The translations under genes and the position numbers were made by a program. From NCBI RefSeq assembly GCF_027409185.1, contig NC_084474.1:23775382-23839381 (forward strand): a stretch of 64,000 nucleotides of DNA, written 5' to 3'. Every line of letters begins with the position of its first letter. Position 1 is the first letter of the stretch. Positions 11,724 to 23,450 of this stretch are shown piece by piece. Under the pieces are notes generated by a model that was not told where the DNA came from, searched no databases, and saw only the letters and a list, made by a program, of their open reading frames with translations. The stretch is from Cynocephalus volans. Its lineage: Eukaryota; Chordata; Mammalia; Dermoptera; Cynocephalidae.

Positions 11724-13720
11724 TTTTTTGGGTTTTTTAAAATTTTTTATTAGCATATTCACTGTTACAAATCATACTTATTCTTTATGCCCCTTATTCA
11801 ATCTCTCTCTTTCCTCCTACCCTTCCCCTCTCCTCCCCCTCCCACCTCTAATAACCACAGATTTGTTCTCTCCATCTGACAAATTAACTGTTCCTCTGTT
11901 GGTGTTTTGCCTAGATGATCAGAGACAGGTGTGATCAAGTCCTCACCTGTTATCATAAATCAGATTCTTCTATTATCCTGGAGTGTGCTTTGTGGTTTGT
12001 GGAAAGAGAGGACCTCTTCTTTTTTTTTTTTTTTTTTTGGTCTCTGCTGGTGCCTCTCCTTTTGTCAATGAAGTTGAGTCTGGTGTGCCATCTGCACAGT
12101 GGCTGTGACTGCTTTTGCAACAGCCATGGCAATTACAGTGGCTATGGAGGGCTATCCATCTGAAAACAGTATTTCTGGTGTGCTCTTTCCCTGTTTGCAG
12201 CTGGGTTTGGCTTCCCCCAGCTCCACACCTCATTCTAAGATGTTGTGGAACAGTTGGGGGTGAGGAGAAGGGAAGGTGGAAGGTGGGAAGAGGGGGAAGG
12301 AGGGGAGCATGATCAAGGCCCATGGCCCCTTCCCGTTCCAGCAGGTGAGACCAGGGGTCTTCCGGGGGTGGCTGGGTTATCACTGGGCTCAATGCACATG
12401 TCAGGGGGGTATGGCTGAAGCCCTCAGCCCCCCACTGCCCTGACTTGGGAGCCCAGGGCATTTCCTGCAGAAGCTCAGTGGTTGTCACTGGGCTGGTTGC
12501 AGATGTCAGGGAGCTGTGGCTGAGGCCCTCAGCCCCTCACTGCTCCAGCTTGGGGTTCTGGGGCACTTCCTGCAGCAGCTTGGTGTCATTGCTGGGCTGG
12601 TTGCAGATATTGGAAGGGCATGGCTGTTGGCCCCCCACTGCCCCAGCTCAGGAGTGCAGGGTGCTTCCAGTGGTGGCTCAGTGGTCATTGCTGGGCTGGT
12701 TGTGGATGTCATGGGGCATGGCTGAGGCCCTCAGCCCTCTCTCCTCCCTGGCTTTGGAGCCTAGGGGGCTTCCAGTCCTTGTAGGTTTTACAGTTCTTCT
12801 TTGGTGCTGTTAGACTTTTACTAGTTAATATCAAACTTTGTCTCTGATCTATGGGTATTTTGTTTTTTCTTTCAGCTCTGTGTTGGATTGTTCACTGTTC
12901 CCACCACTTAAACTCTGCACTGGAACTAATTTGTGACCCTTTGCTTACTTCTAAAATGGAGGAACTTCCCGTGTGAACCAGTACTTGAGACCTGTAGTTG
13001 AGCTAAATTGCTGCTTTGCTGCTGATTCTCTGGGAAGGCTTTTTGTGCAGCTCGGGTTTTAATGGTTGACCTTGCATGTTCTTCTGGGTCTCATGAGGTC
13101 TGGTACACCTGGGTTGTGTGGAAACTCTGGTCTGGGCCTGCAGTTCTATATCCTGACCAGTCTCCACTGAGTAGTCCTGCACTGATTGGAGGGCAGATCA
13201 GTTGTCAATGCTGTACCCCAATGTTTCCCTGGTGGGCGAGTCTCCCCCACTGCCTGCACACCAAACACTTCCCATAGGTCTGGCCATGTGCCAGTCCCTT
13301 GCGACAACTCACCAGCCTCTAAGTGGTTCCTTTTTTCAGTTGTCTGTGACCCCTCACTCCTATGTGGGCCCAAGGGAATGCTGTTAGTGGTCTTGCTGGC
13401 CTGGGGTTCACCAACACCCTCTTCTCCCCTGCCTCCTCCAAGCAACTTCATACTAAGGACAAAGCTGTGGCTTTTGCCAGCTCTTGCTCCGTGTACTCAC
13501 CAGGCTGGCCTTAAAGTGTCCAGGGCTCTAAATGGTAGCAGTGGTCCTTTCTTTCTCTCATCATGGCTTCTCCTGCCTTCATGCACTCTCTCTTCCTCCT
13601 CCCCTGAGCTCTAGTGGCCCCAGCTTAGCCGTCATTGCTTTTCAATAGTTGTAAACTGGTTGATTGTGGGAAAGAGTGATGCTGGGGACTGCCTATTCTG
13701 CCATCTTGACCAGAAGCCAG
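11724..13720 (-). mobile_element. ORF-less L1 derivative: complete 5'UTR joined to 3'UTR
   Basis: On the minus strand the element starts at 13720 with 'TCAAGATGGCAGAATAGG', the YY1-type start of L1 5'UTRs. It runs through about 1.7 kb of 5'UTR that includes a ~105-bp tandem repeat, an internal A18-19 run (12020-12038) and the stretch that precedes ORF1 in the L1 at 3230-3270 ('ccactccag...gtaatagaagaa'). Near 11970 it passes directly into an L1 3'UTR: a purine-rich tract, then 'gtaacagtgaatatgct', an AATAAA-type signal and an A-rich end. ORF1 and ORF2 are wholly absent. It is flanked by a 16-bp TSD (11708-11723 and 13721-13736) with one C/T difference at a CpG. Confidence 0.8.
12350..12790 (-). 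repeat. Tandem repeat (~99-105 bp unit, about 4 copies) in L1 5'UTR
   Basis: The phrase 'actgggctggttgcagatg' and its variants recurs at about 12382, 12487, 12591 and 12690. Each is followed by 'ggctgaggccctcagcc' and 'cactgccc' type text. Copies differ by substitutions and small indels. Confidence 0.85.
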
Positions 13721-14199
13721 TGAAATGTGTAATTTGAAAAACAGTAAAGTGACCATGCATCCAAAGAAGAATAGTTAAATGAATTATGATTTATTTATAC
13801 AATGGTATATATTGTGCAGTGAGTAAAAAGGAAGATGGTCCACAAATATTCTATGCAAAAAAGTAGCATGCAAGGCAGTATATACAGTATGATCCCATTT
13901 ATTTAAAATATACAGATACATATTTATATTTACATTTAAAAGACCAGAATGGTATGCAAACTGCCAGCAGTTGTTAATTCTGGGCAGTGGGATGGGGCTG
14001 GGGCTGGGGAAGATAGCCTTTCACTCATTACCGTATGTAGTTCTTCATTAGTTGAATTTTGACAAGTAAGTGATATTTTAAATTTTTAAAAAAACTAATA
14101 GGCCTCATGCTTTTGAGATTAGCCACTCTTTGAAAGAGAAAAATTAAGCAAATCAGACACAGACACACTAGCAAAGGAGCTTGAAGCATATAATTACTT

Positions 14200-14830
14200 G
14201 CTTCATGTAGGCCTTTTCAACTGAATAAAATTCAATGTAATAAATAATAGAATTACAAAAATTTTACTTTGGGATTTGCAGCACCCATTTGATCTCAAAT
14301 ATATACTTGGCTTTTTATCAATGCAACCTTAGTTTTATTTTCTTTTCTGATCCATGAATTTCCTCAGGCTACCATACCTGCCTGATAGGTATTTCCACCT
14401 GGAGGTTTCAATGGACTTGAAACTAACATGTCTAAAACCAAATGTATCATCTCCCAAAATATCCTGTGTCTTCTAAGGATATTTCCATTCTCCCCACCAG
14501 CTGAGCTTGCAACTCTCATTCTCGTGGAGCAGTCCTCTGTCTTGCTGCCTCAGGTACTTCCTGTTCCTCATCCACAGTATCTTACATCACTTCTTTCTTT
14601 GCCATTCCCAAGGCCAGTCCATAAATGCAGGCCTCCCACCTCAGCGTCCACTTGTATCTTTATTACAATATCTATAATATTGAACTTGTGTACATCTCCC
14701 CACTGCACCCCACCCCCATGATCCCTAATAGACCATAAGCTCCTCAGATGAAGGATTCATGTTCTACCCATCTCAGCACCCAGCATCCTGCCTAATAGGG
14801 CACAGTGGGTGCTAGATTAATGTCTTTTCA
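14200..14830 (+). repeat. L2 remnant
   Basis: Includes 'ttgaaactaacatgtctaaa', 'ccaaatgtatcatctccc' and the terminal 'agcacccagcatcctgcct' plus 'gtgggtgctagattaatg', in L2 3' order. Confidence 0.65.
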
Positions 14831-14834
14831 GTGA

Positions 14835-15520
14835 ACAAATAGATGGAAAGAAGTAATTGGTCTTTATTTCTAGTAGGTCCTCCTTTTCCCATCTCCTCAT
14901 CCCCCACCCATTTTCTTCAGTATTCCTCCCTAGCTGAATAGCAGCAGCAGCATTAATAATTTGCCACTTCTCAGATGACAGCATAATCCTTTCAAATTCA
15001 GTCATGAATGGAATTTAGAAGACTTTATTTTGACACATTCAGTAGTTTTTAAAGACTTGAAAAATTCAAAGCTATAGAAATTGAAAAGCTCCAATAGGCC
15101 CTAAATGTCCATTGAGACTTTTACAAAACAGTAGAAATTAGCATTTATGAATCATTGGAGGGTTAAAGACCAAGTCCCTTAATTATCAATCTTTAAATAT
15201 TATTTTATGAGGGGAATGCACAAGCATTAAGAACAGAATCATGTAATTAACAAATCACTCCTAAATAGCTCTCTGGTTTCAGCTTATTAGGGGTTGTTAA
15301 TATTCTATTACTCAGAGGTCATTAGCACATTCTGCTCGATCACATAATATCAAGTGACAAGGGGAGAACATGAAGTATCCCAATTATGACTGCTTTAAAG
15401 AAAAGGCTGTCGTAACCTTCTCCTCAGAGTGCAAACTATATCCTGCAAAGTCTGAAAATGCTACAACCTTTCTCCATTAAATGGACTACTGTGGGGAGAG
15501 GGGAAGATTACCTAAACAGA
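14835..15520. other. Intergenic, AT-rich, nothing recognised
   Basis: No repeats named. Some text (15250-15400) lacks repeat character and could be old unique sequence. No coding signal. Confidence 0.35.
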
Positions 15521-15524
15521 ATAA

Positions 15525-16145
15525 TAGCTAACATTTATCATATGCTTACTATGAACCAGGCACAGTTCAAAGGGTGTTATAATCAGAAAACACTCATAAA
15601 AATCCTATGGGATAGGGTTATTATTCCCATTTTACAGATGAGGAAACTGAGTCCCCATCGAGGTTAAGTCACATATCCAAGGTTACATAGCTTCTAAAAG
15701 GGGGTCCGGGTGTGGTGGACTTGGAAATGCACCACCCAGCCCCCTGCAAGGAAGGATTTGTGCCAAGTGCTGGGAGTGCAGTCTGCAATGTTTCCTGTGA
15801 TCAGCACCTTCAGAATCTGCCTCAGCAGCAGAGAGAGGCTTGCCCAAGAGCACCCCCTTCTCGGGGCATCCCCAACAAAAGGCAGAGGTAAAACAGTCTG
15901 GGCTCTCTGAGGGATAGCTGGAACGGGTTCCCTGTGGGGTGGGCTGAGACTTTGCTGGACCTGTACTGCAGTTCCACTCCTTCTGCCCAAGCCTGCTTCC
16001 TCCTTCTTCTGTCCACAAATGTTGATCCCTGTAAGTACCCTGTATGCCAAACTCCATCCAGAGACCCTAGCCCACAACACCGGGATTGGAACCAAATCAT
16101 CTGACCTCACAGCCCTCACTCTTAACTCTCTACTGTCTTCCAGAT
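15525..16145 (-). repeat. MIR remnant, minus strand, split in two
   Basis: The left part (15525-15695) has 'taacatttatcatatgctta', 'attcccattttacagatgag' and 'aaactgag'. The terminal part reappears at about 16078-16145 ('gggattggaaccaaatcatc', 'ctcactcttaactctctact'). The 380 bp between them is foreign to MIR. Confidence 0.7.
15697..16077 (+). mobile_element. Possible LTR-like insertion inside MIR
   Basis: This block interrupts the MIR. It has 'cacccagccccctgcaagga', 'tgtttcctgtgatcagcacc' and 'gttgatccctgtaagtaccc', resembling medium-reiteration mammalian LTR text in which a poly(A) signal follows 'gttgatcccta'. No confirmed TG...CA termini or TSD. Family not assigned. Confidence 0.4.
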
Positions 16146-16375
16146 AGAACAACAGACAGAAAGAAATCCACAAATCATTCTAAAACTTCATCTTAGCTAA
16201 TCATTTCTGCCTCTGCTTATAGCAAACATTCGTTAGAACTGTTAAGCATAAGCAACATTCTGCCATGGTTTGGCCCCAAAAATGGAAAGAGAAAAACAAA
16301 AAAAAACCTGAGATCTTAACTAATCTCTACACCAATATCATCCCCCCAAAAATATAGTTTTTGTACTTTGAATAT

Positions 16376-17073
16376 GGTATTAGTCTATTTCTGTTGCTTA
16401 TAACATAAATATCTGAAACCAGGTAATTTCTTTGGTGGGTGGTGACAGCAACGCAGTTATCACGTGGTGGATGGCTGAGCAGAGAGCTAACCTCCTCACT
16501 GGCTCTCCTTTTAAAGCCCTCAGAACCATGCCCATGACCACCATTAAACCATCAATTGGATTAATCCATTTATTAGGGCATGGTCCTCAAATCTAATCAC
16601 CTCTTCAAGGCTCCACCTTTCAATTACCATAATGGGATTTCCCACCCTGCCTTGGATTAAATGTCCCCCCAAAACTTAAGCCCCACTGTAACTGTTGAGG
16701 GTGGGAAATCCTGTTATGGTAATTGAAAGGTAGGGCCTTGAAGAGGTGATTAAGTTGATGGTTTAATGATGGTCATGGGTGTGGTTCTGAGGGCTTTAAA
16801 AGGAGAGTGTGTGAGGAGCGCTCTCTCTCTGCTCCGCCATTTTCTGCTGTGTGAGACCCCTGCATTGCTGTAAAGCCACCACCAAGAAGACCCTCACCAG
16901 ATGTGTTCTCTGGACCAGCCTCAGAAATTGTAAGCAATAAATTTCATTTTCTTACAAATTACACAGTTCCAAGTATTTTGTTATAAGCAACAGAAACGGA
17001 CTAATATACACCCTCAACAGTTACAGTATGGATTAAGCTTCAGTGAGTTTGGGGGGACATTCAGTCCACAGCA
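16376..17073 (-). mobile_element. Solo LTR of MaLR (MLT1/MST) type, minus, interrupted
   Basis: On the minus strand it begins TGCTGTGGACTGAATGT at 17073 and runs to '..aagcaacagaaatagacta' at 16376. It is broken at 16648-17008 by a + copy of a related LTR. The flanks 16371-16375 and 17074-17078 are both AATAT, a 5-bp TSD typical of ERVL-MaLR elements. Only LTR sequence is present, so it is a solo LTR. Confidence 0.8.
16648..17008 (+). mobile_element. Solo LTR of MaLR type, plus, nested in the opposite one
   Basis: Starts 'tgccttggattaaatgtccc' and ends near 'cagaaacggactaatata', 361 bp, with an AATAAA signal at about 16938 ('gcaataaatttc'). It is flanked by CACCC on both sides (16643-16647 and 17009-17013). 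Removing it and one CACCC restores the outer LTR text, which matches its own inner sequence 'gagggtgggaaatcc' in reverse complement. Confidence 0.85.
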
Positions 17074-17079
17074 AATATT

Positions 17080-18685
17080 CTGAGAAATACCTACTCATTA
17101 TTCTATGATCAACTCACCAATCCACATGCTTTTCTCTCCTTCTGTTCATCTCACACTACCCACTGCTTAAAGTGACAACTAAATATAGGCACAATGACAA
17201 ATTGTAAGGTTTCCACTCACTCTAAATAGCTGATTGCACACTCAATGTCCTTACTCAAGTAACTTTTAACTTTTCTCCAGGAAAATGCTAGCACACAAAA
17301 GAAACAACAGTGAATTTATTTCTCTCTGCTTTCTTGAAATATATTAATGCGAAGCCTTAGAAACACAAGCTAAAAGGGTGAGTGGAGCCCTGGAAGTTCC
17401 CAGAGAGTTTTCCTCACTATTGCAAGCTCCTGGGAGGAGCATCGACATAGCCTCCCAAATTCTAATGGAATTGTCAGCAGGCACTGATTTATGTTTGAGT
17501 TGCAGTATATTGGTGAGAACAAAACCAAAATTTACCCTTTAATCCATATGCATTTTTTGGATTCCACATTTCTAATATTTATACTATTAACACAAATAGG
17601 GAAATAACTGCTGGCAGTACTAGTATCTATTCCTTATGGTTCACCAGACAATTTAAATTAAATCACTTCTGACTTCTGTCTCCTCACTGACGAGAATCCC
17701 GCAGCTGGCTCGCATCATCATCAGGAAAGAAGGAGTCCACATCCACAGAGGTTTTCTGATGAGAAATGGGCCAGTGCGAGGTCAAGAATTAAGTATCAAT
17801 ACTGGAGATAATGCACCAAGATACAGAACATGGGTATCACATAATTTTATATATTTTTTATTTTTTATTTTATTTTTTTAATTAAAGTGGCATCCAACCA
17901 GAAGGAAAGAGAATGGGAGAGAAGACAATAGTGGATGTGAGATTTCGGTAGATTTTTAGAAGCTGGAAATCAGGTGGAAAGTAATTGTCCTAAAAGAGTG
18001 GATGATGTTCCAACCTTTGTGCCTACAGAAAGTGAATTGAGGCCAGGAAAGAGCTGTGTGCCTTGAACGGCGCTTGAGAAGCTCAGCACTTTGAAGCAAG
18101 TGTGGGAAATGAGGCTGAAAACAGACAGATACCTGGACTGACTGGCTCATCTCCAGCTTCCTTCCTCTAATACCGCACAGCAGGAAGACAGGAGACTGTG
18201 GGAGAAAGGCCTCGCAGGGGAGGGAGGGGGTGGAACTAATATATTGTCTATGTTGAAGATTTTGGAAAAACTTATTGCTAAGCATTTGTCATATACTTAT
18301 TATGGTATGATTGTGACATACACTCATATGTTCTGGTGTCACAGTGCTGACCACAGGCAGCTCATGGCCTGCTGAATGGACACAGTGTGCAGCCATGCCC
18401 GCCCCTCGTCCCCACTGCATGACCCCAGTTTCTAACCCCCACCCAAGTCTCACACACTGAGCAATGCTTGTCGTAGAGAGTTTTATTAATTATGCCCTTG
18501 ACAGAGTTTACCAAACATATTACGACCTCCTTTGAAAAAAAAGTATTTGTAAACACTTAAAGCTAAAAGTTTTTTATCAGACATTACTTAAATACATATA
18601 AATACAAAACTAGCTATATGTGCCTTTTGTTTCTAGTTGTTGTAAAACTATTAAAAGAACATAAGTTTACAAAATAAATAAAACA
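17080..18685. other. Intergenic, nothing recognised
   Basis: Unassigned sequence with an A/T-rich patch at 17845-17885. No coding exon or RNA gene supported. Confidence 0.4.
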
Positions 18686-18689
18686 AAAT

Positions 18690-18910
18690 ACCTAAGAAAT
18701 TGGGCACTAGAATCAGAATGTCTGAGTTTAAACTCTAGTTCCACTACTTATTAATTGTGTCTTTTTGAATGTGACTTAAACTCTCCAGATCTTGGTCTCC
18801 TCATCTGTAAAACAGAAGTGATAATAATCCTTATTACATAAGTTGCTTCAGGATTAAGTTAAATAATCTATGCGAAATACTGAGTAGTCAGTTAATGTTA
18901 GCCATAGGGC
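18690..18910 (+). repeat. MIR SINE remnant
   Basis: Contains 'gaatgtctgagtttaaactc', 'tctcctcatctgtaaaacag' and 'ggattaagttaaataatcta', in MIR order. Confidence 0.8.
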
Positions 18911-18914
18911 TTAC

Positions 18915-19735
18915 TACTTTTATTATTACAAAACCAAATAAAATAAAAATTGAATTAGTGCAATATAATAAATGATATTTTGCTGAAACCAAATTGCCAA
19001 CATGATTATGGTCCTGAGCTACAGCACAGGGTCTTTTAAGTTCCATACCATTCCACTGTCTACATCATGACTCGATTTGCCCATTCTGTTACTACTGGGA
19101 AAACTGCATTTACTCAGTACACCATGATGTCATACGACCTTTTTCCAGAGTGAAATGTATTTGTACTTTGTTTTCCTCTATTCTATTCTCATCAGCTTAT
19201 AACAAAGTATTAGTGCAAAGGCAGACTCTGAAATTATGCCTCTGTATTTGGTAATAAGATGGTCATACAGATTAGCCCCAATATGTTTATGTTACATTTC
19301 TTGAGTTGTCATCAGAATGAAAACACAATTGAGAACCTATCACCAAAACTTCTGAGAAACACTGGCCTATGACAGGAAGCCAGGAACAAAGCCAGTGGTA
19401 TGGGGTGCCAGAAGATCCTAAATGACAAGCCAACAATATCAAGATGAAAGTTAATAAATATCACTGCAAATTCCTATACTCATAAAATAAATCATACAAA
19501 TATAATCAGGAAGACATGTCCTGATAAGAGTACATATATTAAGGACCCAGGGATTGTTTGATTGTCACTAGTGTGATGTGCCTGCCAAAGAACTAATGAG
19601 GTCTTGAATACATTATCAGGAGCAGTCCCCAAAACAAAGGGAGTTTTACAGAGACACCTTGAGTCATGTATTTGGCTCCAGATAAGGCCCTTTAATAGGC
19701 TCATAGACAATTTAGAACCAATTATTATGGTGATT
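18915..19735. other. Intergenic, nothing recognised
   Basis: No repeat or coding assignment supported. Confidence 0.4.
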
Positions 19736-19753
19736 AAAAACATGAAATTAAGA

Positions 19754-19917
19754 GGCCAGCCCGTGGCTCACTTGGGAGAGTGTGTTGCAGATAATACCAA
19801 GGCCACGGTTTCAGATCCCTATATAGGGATGGCCAGTTAGCTCACTTGGGACAGCATGGTGCTGACAACACCATGTCAAGTGTTAAGATCCCCTTACCAG
19901 TCATCTTCAAAAAAAAA
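19754..19917 (+). mobile_element. tRNA-Ile-derived dimeric SINE (CYN type)
   Basis: Two tRNA-like halves: the first begins 'ggccagcccgtggctcactt', the second 'ggatggccagttagctcact' with 'ggtgctgacaacaccatgtc'. The A tail is followed by a repeat of the flank: 'catgaaattaaga' with preceding A's lies at 19736-19753 and 19918-19935. Recent enough to keep a perfect TSD core. Confidence 0.9.
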
Positions 19918-19944
19918 AAAAACATGAAATTAAGAAACTGAAAG

Positions 19945-20160
19945 ATGGAAATTAGAATATCAGCTCCAGCAACTCAGGCATGTTGGTTTACCACCCAGGG
20001 CTTTAGCTTCCTTATCTGCCAAATGGAGACATTAATAACTCCTAATCTTATGAGATCATTGTGAGAATTAAATTTAAAAATACCTAGTAATATTTACTGT
20101 ACTCCAAAGGCAAAATGCTAAACAAACACAATGCCTAGCAAAGGTAAGAATCTCAAAAAA
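19945..20160 (+). repeat. MIR SINE remnant
   Basis: Contains 'cttccttatctgccaaatgg' and 'gatcattgtgagaattaaat', in MIR core order. Confidence 0.65.
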
Positions 20161-20164
20161 TAGT

Positions 20165-22735
20165 TTAAACATTTTTAAGTTCAATGAAGGACACAGGACG
20201 ATGAATTTTCTTTGAATACATTTAATATAAAAATGTATTAATAGAACTGGGAAGATTTATCCGTGGGAAGAGTCATCTTGAAAAGAAGGGTTGCTATGTT
20301 TAAATATTTGAAGGTTATTACACATTTGAAAGAACTAGGACCAATAAGTCAAAGTTACAGGGAGACGGATTTTTTTAACTCAACACAAGAAGCACTGTTC
20401 AATGAGGAGTTTAACATCTAAACTGCTGCCACAAGAAGTGGTGAGTTTCATAGCAGTGGGAAGGCCCATAACTATACTGAGATCCCCTAATGCTTGACTC
20501 TCTGAAGTCTCTCCGTGAATGTGGCAACCAATTTAGCAGGCACTTCCAGGTTGCAAAAGTCTGAAGACCAAACTCCTGTATCTCCAAGTCCCAACCTCTA
20601 CTCTATATTCCCTAGGTCAATTGCTCTTCTCCTTCTCTTACAAACTAAATTAGCCAAATATGGTCCTCATTTGGGGAAAAATTGGGAGAAAATCATGAAC
20701 CCAAAACAAGGTCATCATGTAGCCCTTCAAAGCCTAATTCCCTTCTAGATTAATTTCATCCCATTCTGCATAAGCCTTTAACCTCTGGCCCAGTGGCACT
20801 TAAGTTGTCAATTGGAAATCTATCATTTTTGCTGTTGTTGGTATATTGTACTTTCATTGATCCAGAGAGTAAAGCAAAGATCCCTGGGTGCAAGTTTTAT
20901 GGTAGCAGCTTTTAGTTTAATAAAAGAAAGAACTATTTACTCATTATCGCTGTCCAGTAATGGAATGGGCTGTTTCTGGATATAGTGAAGGCCTTGTCAG
21001 TGAAAGTATTAGAACTGAGGCTGGGGGGTGGAGGGTATGGGAGGGTTAAACTAGATTACCTTTAAAGTCCCTTTCAACCATCAGAATCTATATTTGTAAG
21101 TATATAATTGTGTGGTCATTTCACATGAAATCAAAGAGGGAGAATCATCTGGAGGTATAAATAAATGCATCCAGGTTAAGATGATACTCATACACACCTG
21201 CACATGCTATAAACACTATAATTTAGAAAATAAAACAAAACTTTAACTTCAAATAGTGTTGTTGCTATTTTTTCTTTATCAAGGATTAGATGTGTTTTAA
21301 CAATAAATGCTTTTGGTACATTACAAGGAAACAGGGGTTTTTCTAAGAATACACACATAAATGACAAACAAACAAAGAAAAGGCTTTGTTTATAAAATTT
21401 CAAGTGAAATCCCAGGGTGCCAATTACATAACATCCTCCAAAATGTGTAACAAGGCTTGACTTAGGTTCCTGCTTCCAATTTAAGATCATGAATAAAACC
21501 ATCCAGTAAAGCATGAAATTCAATGCATAGAACATAGGTGGACACAAAAATGTATGTAAAAATGAAGTTACCACGAGATCATCCCCAAACCATTCCTCTA
21601 GTAAAATTCTGCCTTTGTGACTTTTGTGCAAAGAGCAACGCTGTCCCATTGAGCAATGTCATTTTTTCAGTGTCACTAGGCACTCAGATGAAGATGCATG
21701 TGGAGGCTTTTGACACACTTCCTTCACATTGTTAAGCATATATACCCCCTCCAGAGAATATTCATTCTCTTCCTTACAAAGATCATGATAGTCCCAACCT
21801 CTTTAATGAAAAGCAACTTTTGCATAAGCTGAAAAACGTCATTAAATGCACTTCCTTTAGTCATGCAGTAATTTAGTTGCCTTGGTAGTCTTTGGCAAAC
21901 TTAAAAAATACTTTGGATAGGTGATTTCTAATGCTTGTTTCTAAAATTCTTGAACTTTAAAAAATCCTGGAGGATAAAGAGATTGAAAGTGCTTTTCACT
22001 TCAATGTCTAAGCACAGACTCAGTCAATGTAGTGCAGCTCCTGACAATGTCACGTCCATTACATCTCTGACAATGATCACTTCATCATTGCCCTCCTCAA
22101 GATCATTCTTACAGACTGTCCATATCTTCCCAGCTGAGTGAAAACACTGACTTGGGAATTAATTCATGAAATAAGCACTTTCTCATAATAGCCCCCAAAG
22201 CTTTTCACAATTGAACACTGTCCTTTTGGCTACCGTCAATAATAGAGTGATGAAGTACACTCTGAAGTAGTTTAACAAAGGAACAGCAGACAACCCAGGA
22301 CTTGAACATATTCAAGCTGCTACCCAGGGAAGTCATTGCTGGAATGGAGGCTCTAATGATTCATGGCTCTAACTCACTCTGTTCATCAACCATGTCAAAG
22401 CTCAAAAGGCTTCAGGAAACACTGTCGGGAAGACTTTTTAGCTAATAGCTACTTTTGACAACTGACCTTTAATCTTTATTTCACATTATCATCCTATCAT
22501 TAACCAAGGATAATACAAGAGCATTTTTCAAATATGATTTCATGGACCAAAGATGTTCTAAAGACTTTTCATCCAAAGAAAGACACTATTATTAGCTTTA
22601 CCGGACTCTGATTATATCCTACATTTTTTAAAAGAACTTAATTAAGTAAAATTAATGGTTTCATTAGAGTTGAATAACCAGTCACCCACTATTTGTTTCC
22701 TTCTTTTCCAAGGGGAACTCCTGGCCACATGGGAA
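20165..22735. other. Intergenic, mostly unassigned
   Basis: Non-coding. A short old-SINE-like phrase is present at 21045-21085 ('ctagattacctttaaagtcc'). No exon or RNA gene supported. Confidence 0.4.
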
Positions 22736-23044
22736 TAGACAATACAAACTAAAGCAGCACAGGCTGTGTGGTAGAAAAAGCACTGATCAGGAAGACAAGA
22801 GTCTGCTTTGAAATTCAGCAGACCATTTCATATCACTTAGTCTGCTGCCTGGTCTGTAACATATGAAAATTGAACTAAATAGGAGGGCATGCAGCTCTAG
22901 TCAATGTAGCTGAAGCAGAGGAAGACGTGAAATACAAGACACAGTGAGGTTTGGCCAAGTAGGCAGGGGCCTACTTGTAGAGAACCTCAAAGATTCTTTT
23001 TTTTTTTTTTTTAAATTAATTAATTAATTTATTTATTTATTTAT

Positions 23045-23450
23045 TTTGTTTGATCATTTGGGAATCTTTTAATAAGGTGTCACACACCCCCCCCAGAAAA
23101 CCAAGAAGGAATATGAAAAAGAACGAGAGTGTTGACTTAGTGCACATTCTTTTCCCCAGCATGAGCCTGAAAATCAGGGGTTCTCAGCTTTGCCTGCATG
23201 TCAGAGTCACCTGGGGGAGATTTCAAATAGTAACCATTCCCGGGCCTCTCTAGTCCAACTGCGGGTGAGGCAGGGATCAGCATTTTTTTTTTTAAATCCT
23301 TGTGTGATCCTGGCAGGCAGCCAGAAATGAGGATCATTTTACTAAAGTTCCAAAACCTAGTAGGTGAGTCTCTGAGGTTGTTTCCATTTTATTTCTAAAT
23401 TACCTTACTTGGCTGCATGACATTTTATTCCTTTCTGCAATTCCTCCTTT
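23045..23450 (-). other. Probable 3'-transduced flank, includes MER5A-like piece
   Basis: Lies between two poly(A) tracts of one insertion. It holds 'aggggttctcagctttgcct' and 'gtcagagtcacctggggg' (23170-23340), like the hAT-type MER5A element. It carries no L1 text. The best explanation is read-through from a source L1 past its own poly(A) site. Confidence 0.7.

Larger units (their letters stand above)
11530..14095 (+). mobile_element. Old L1M 3' end, split by a younger insertion
   Basis: The left part has 'ccctttgacctagtgtttct' and 'gtatatgcaaggatgtttgc'. The right part (13737 on) has 'tatacaatggtatatattgt', 'cagtatgatcccatttat' and 'gttaattctgggcagtggg'. Together these are the ORF2 C-terminus and 3'UTR of an old L1M, interrupted exactly at 11724-13720. 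Confidence 0.75.

Noticed and set aside
12350-12790. Tandem repeat as a CRISPR-like array
   Set aside because: The units are contiguous ~105-bp repeats without spacers, in mammalian L1 DNA.
12445-12813. Open frames through the GC-rich 12.4-12.8 kb block as a gene
   Set aside because: They translate the tandem repeat of an L1 5'UTR. Open frames occur on both strands and share no domain.
15683-16173. Overlapping minus-strand frames of 92-159 codons
   Set aside because: They span a MIR and an LTR-like insertion, with no known domain, start context or splice sites.
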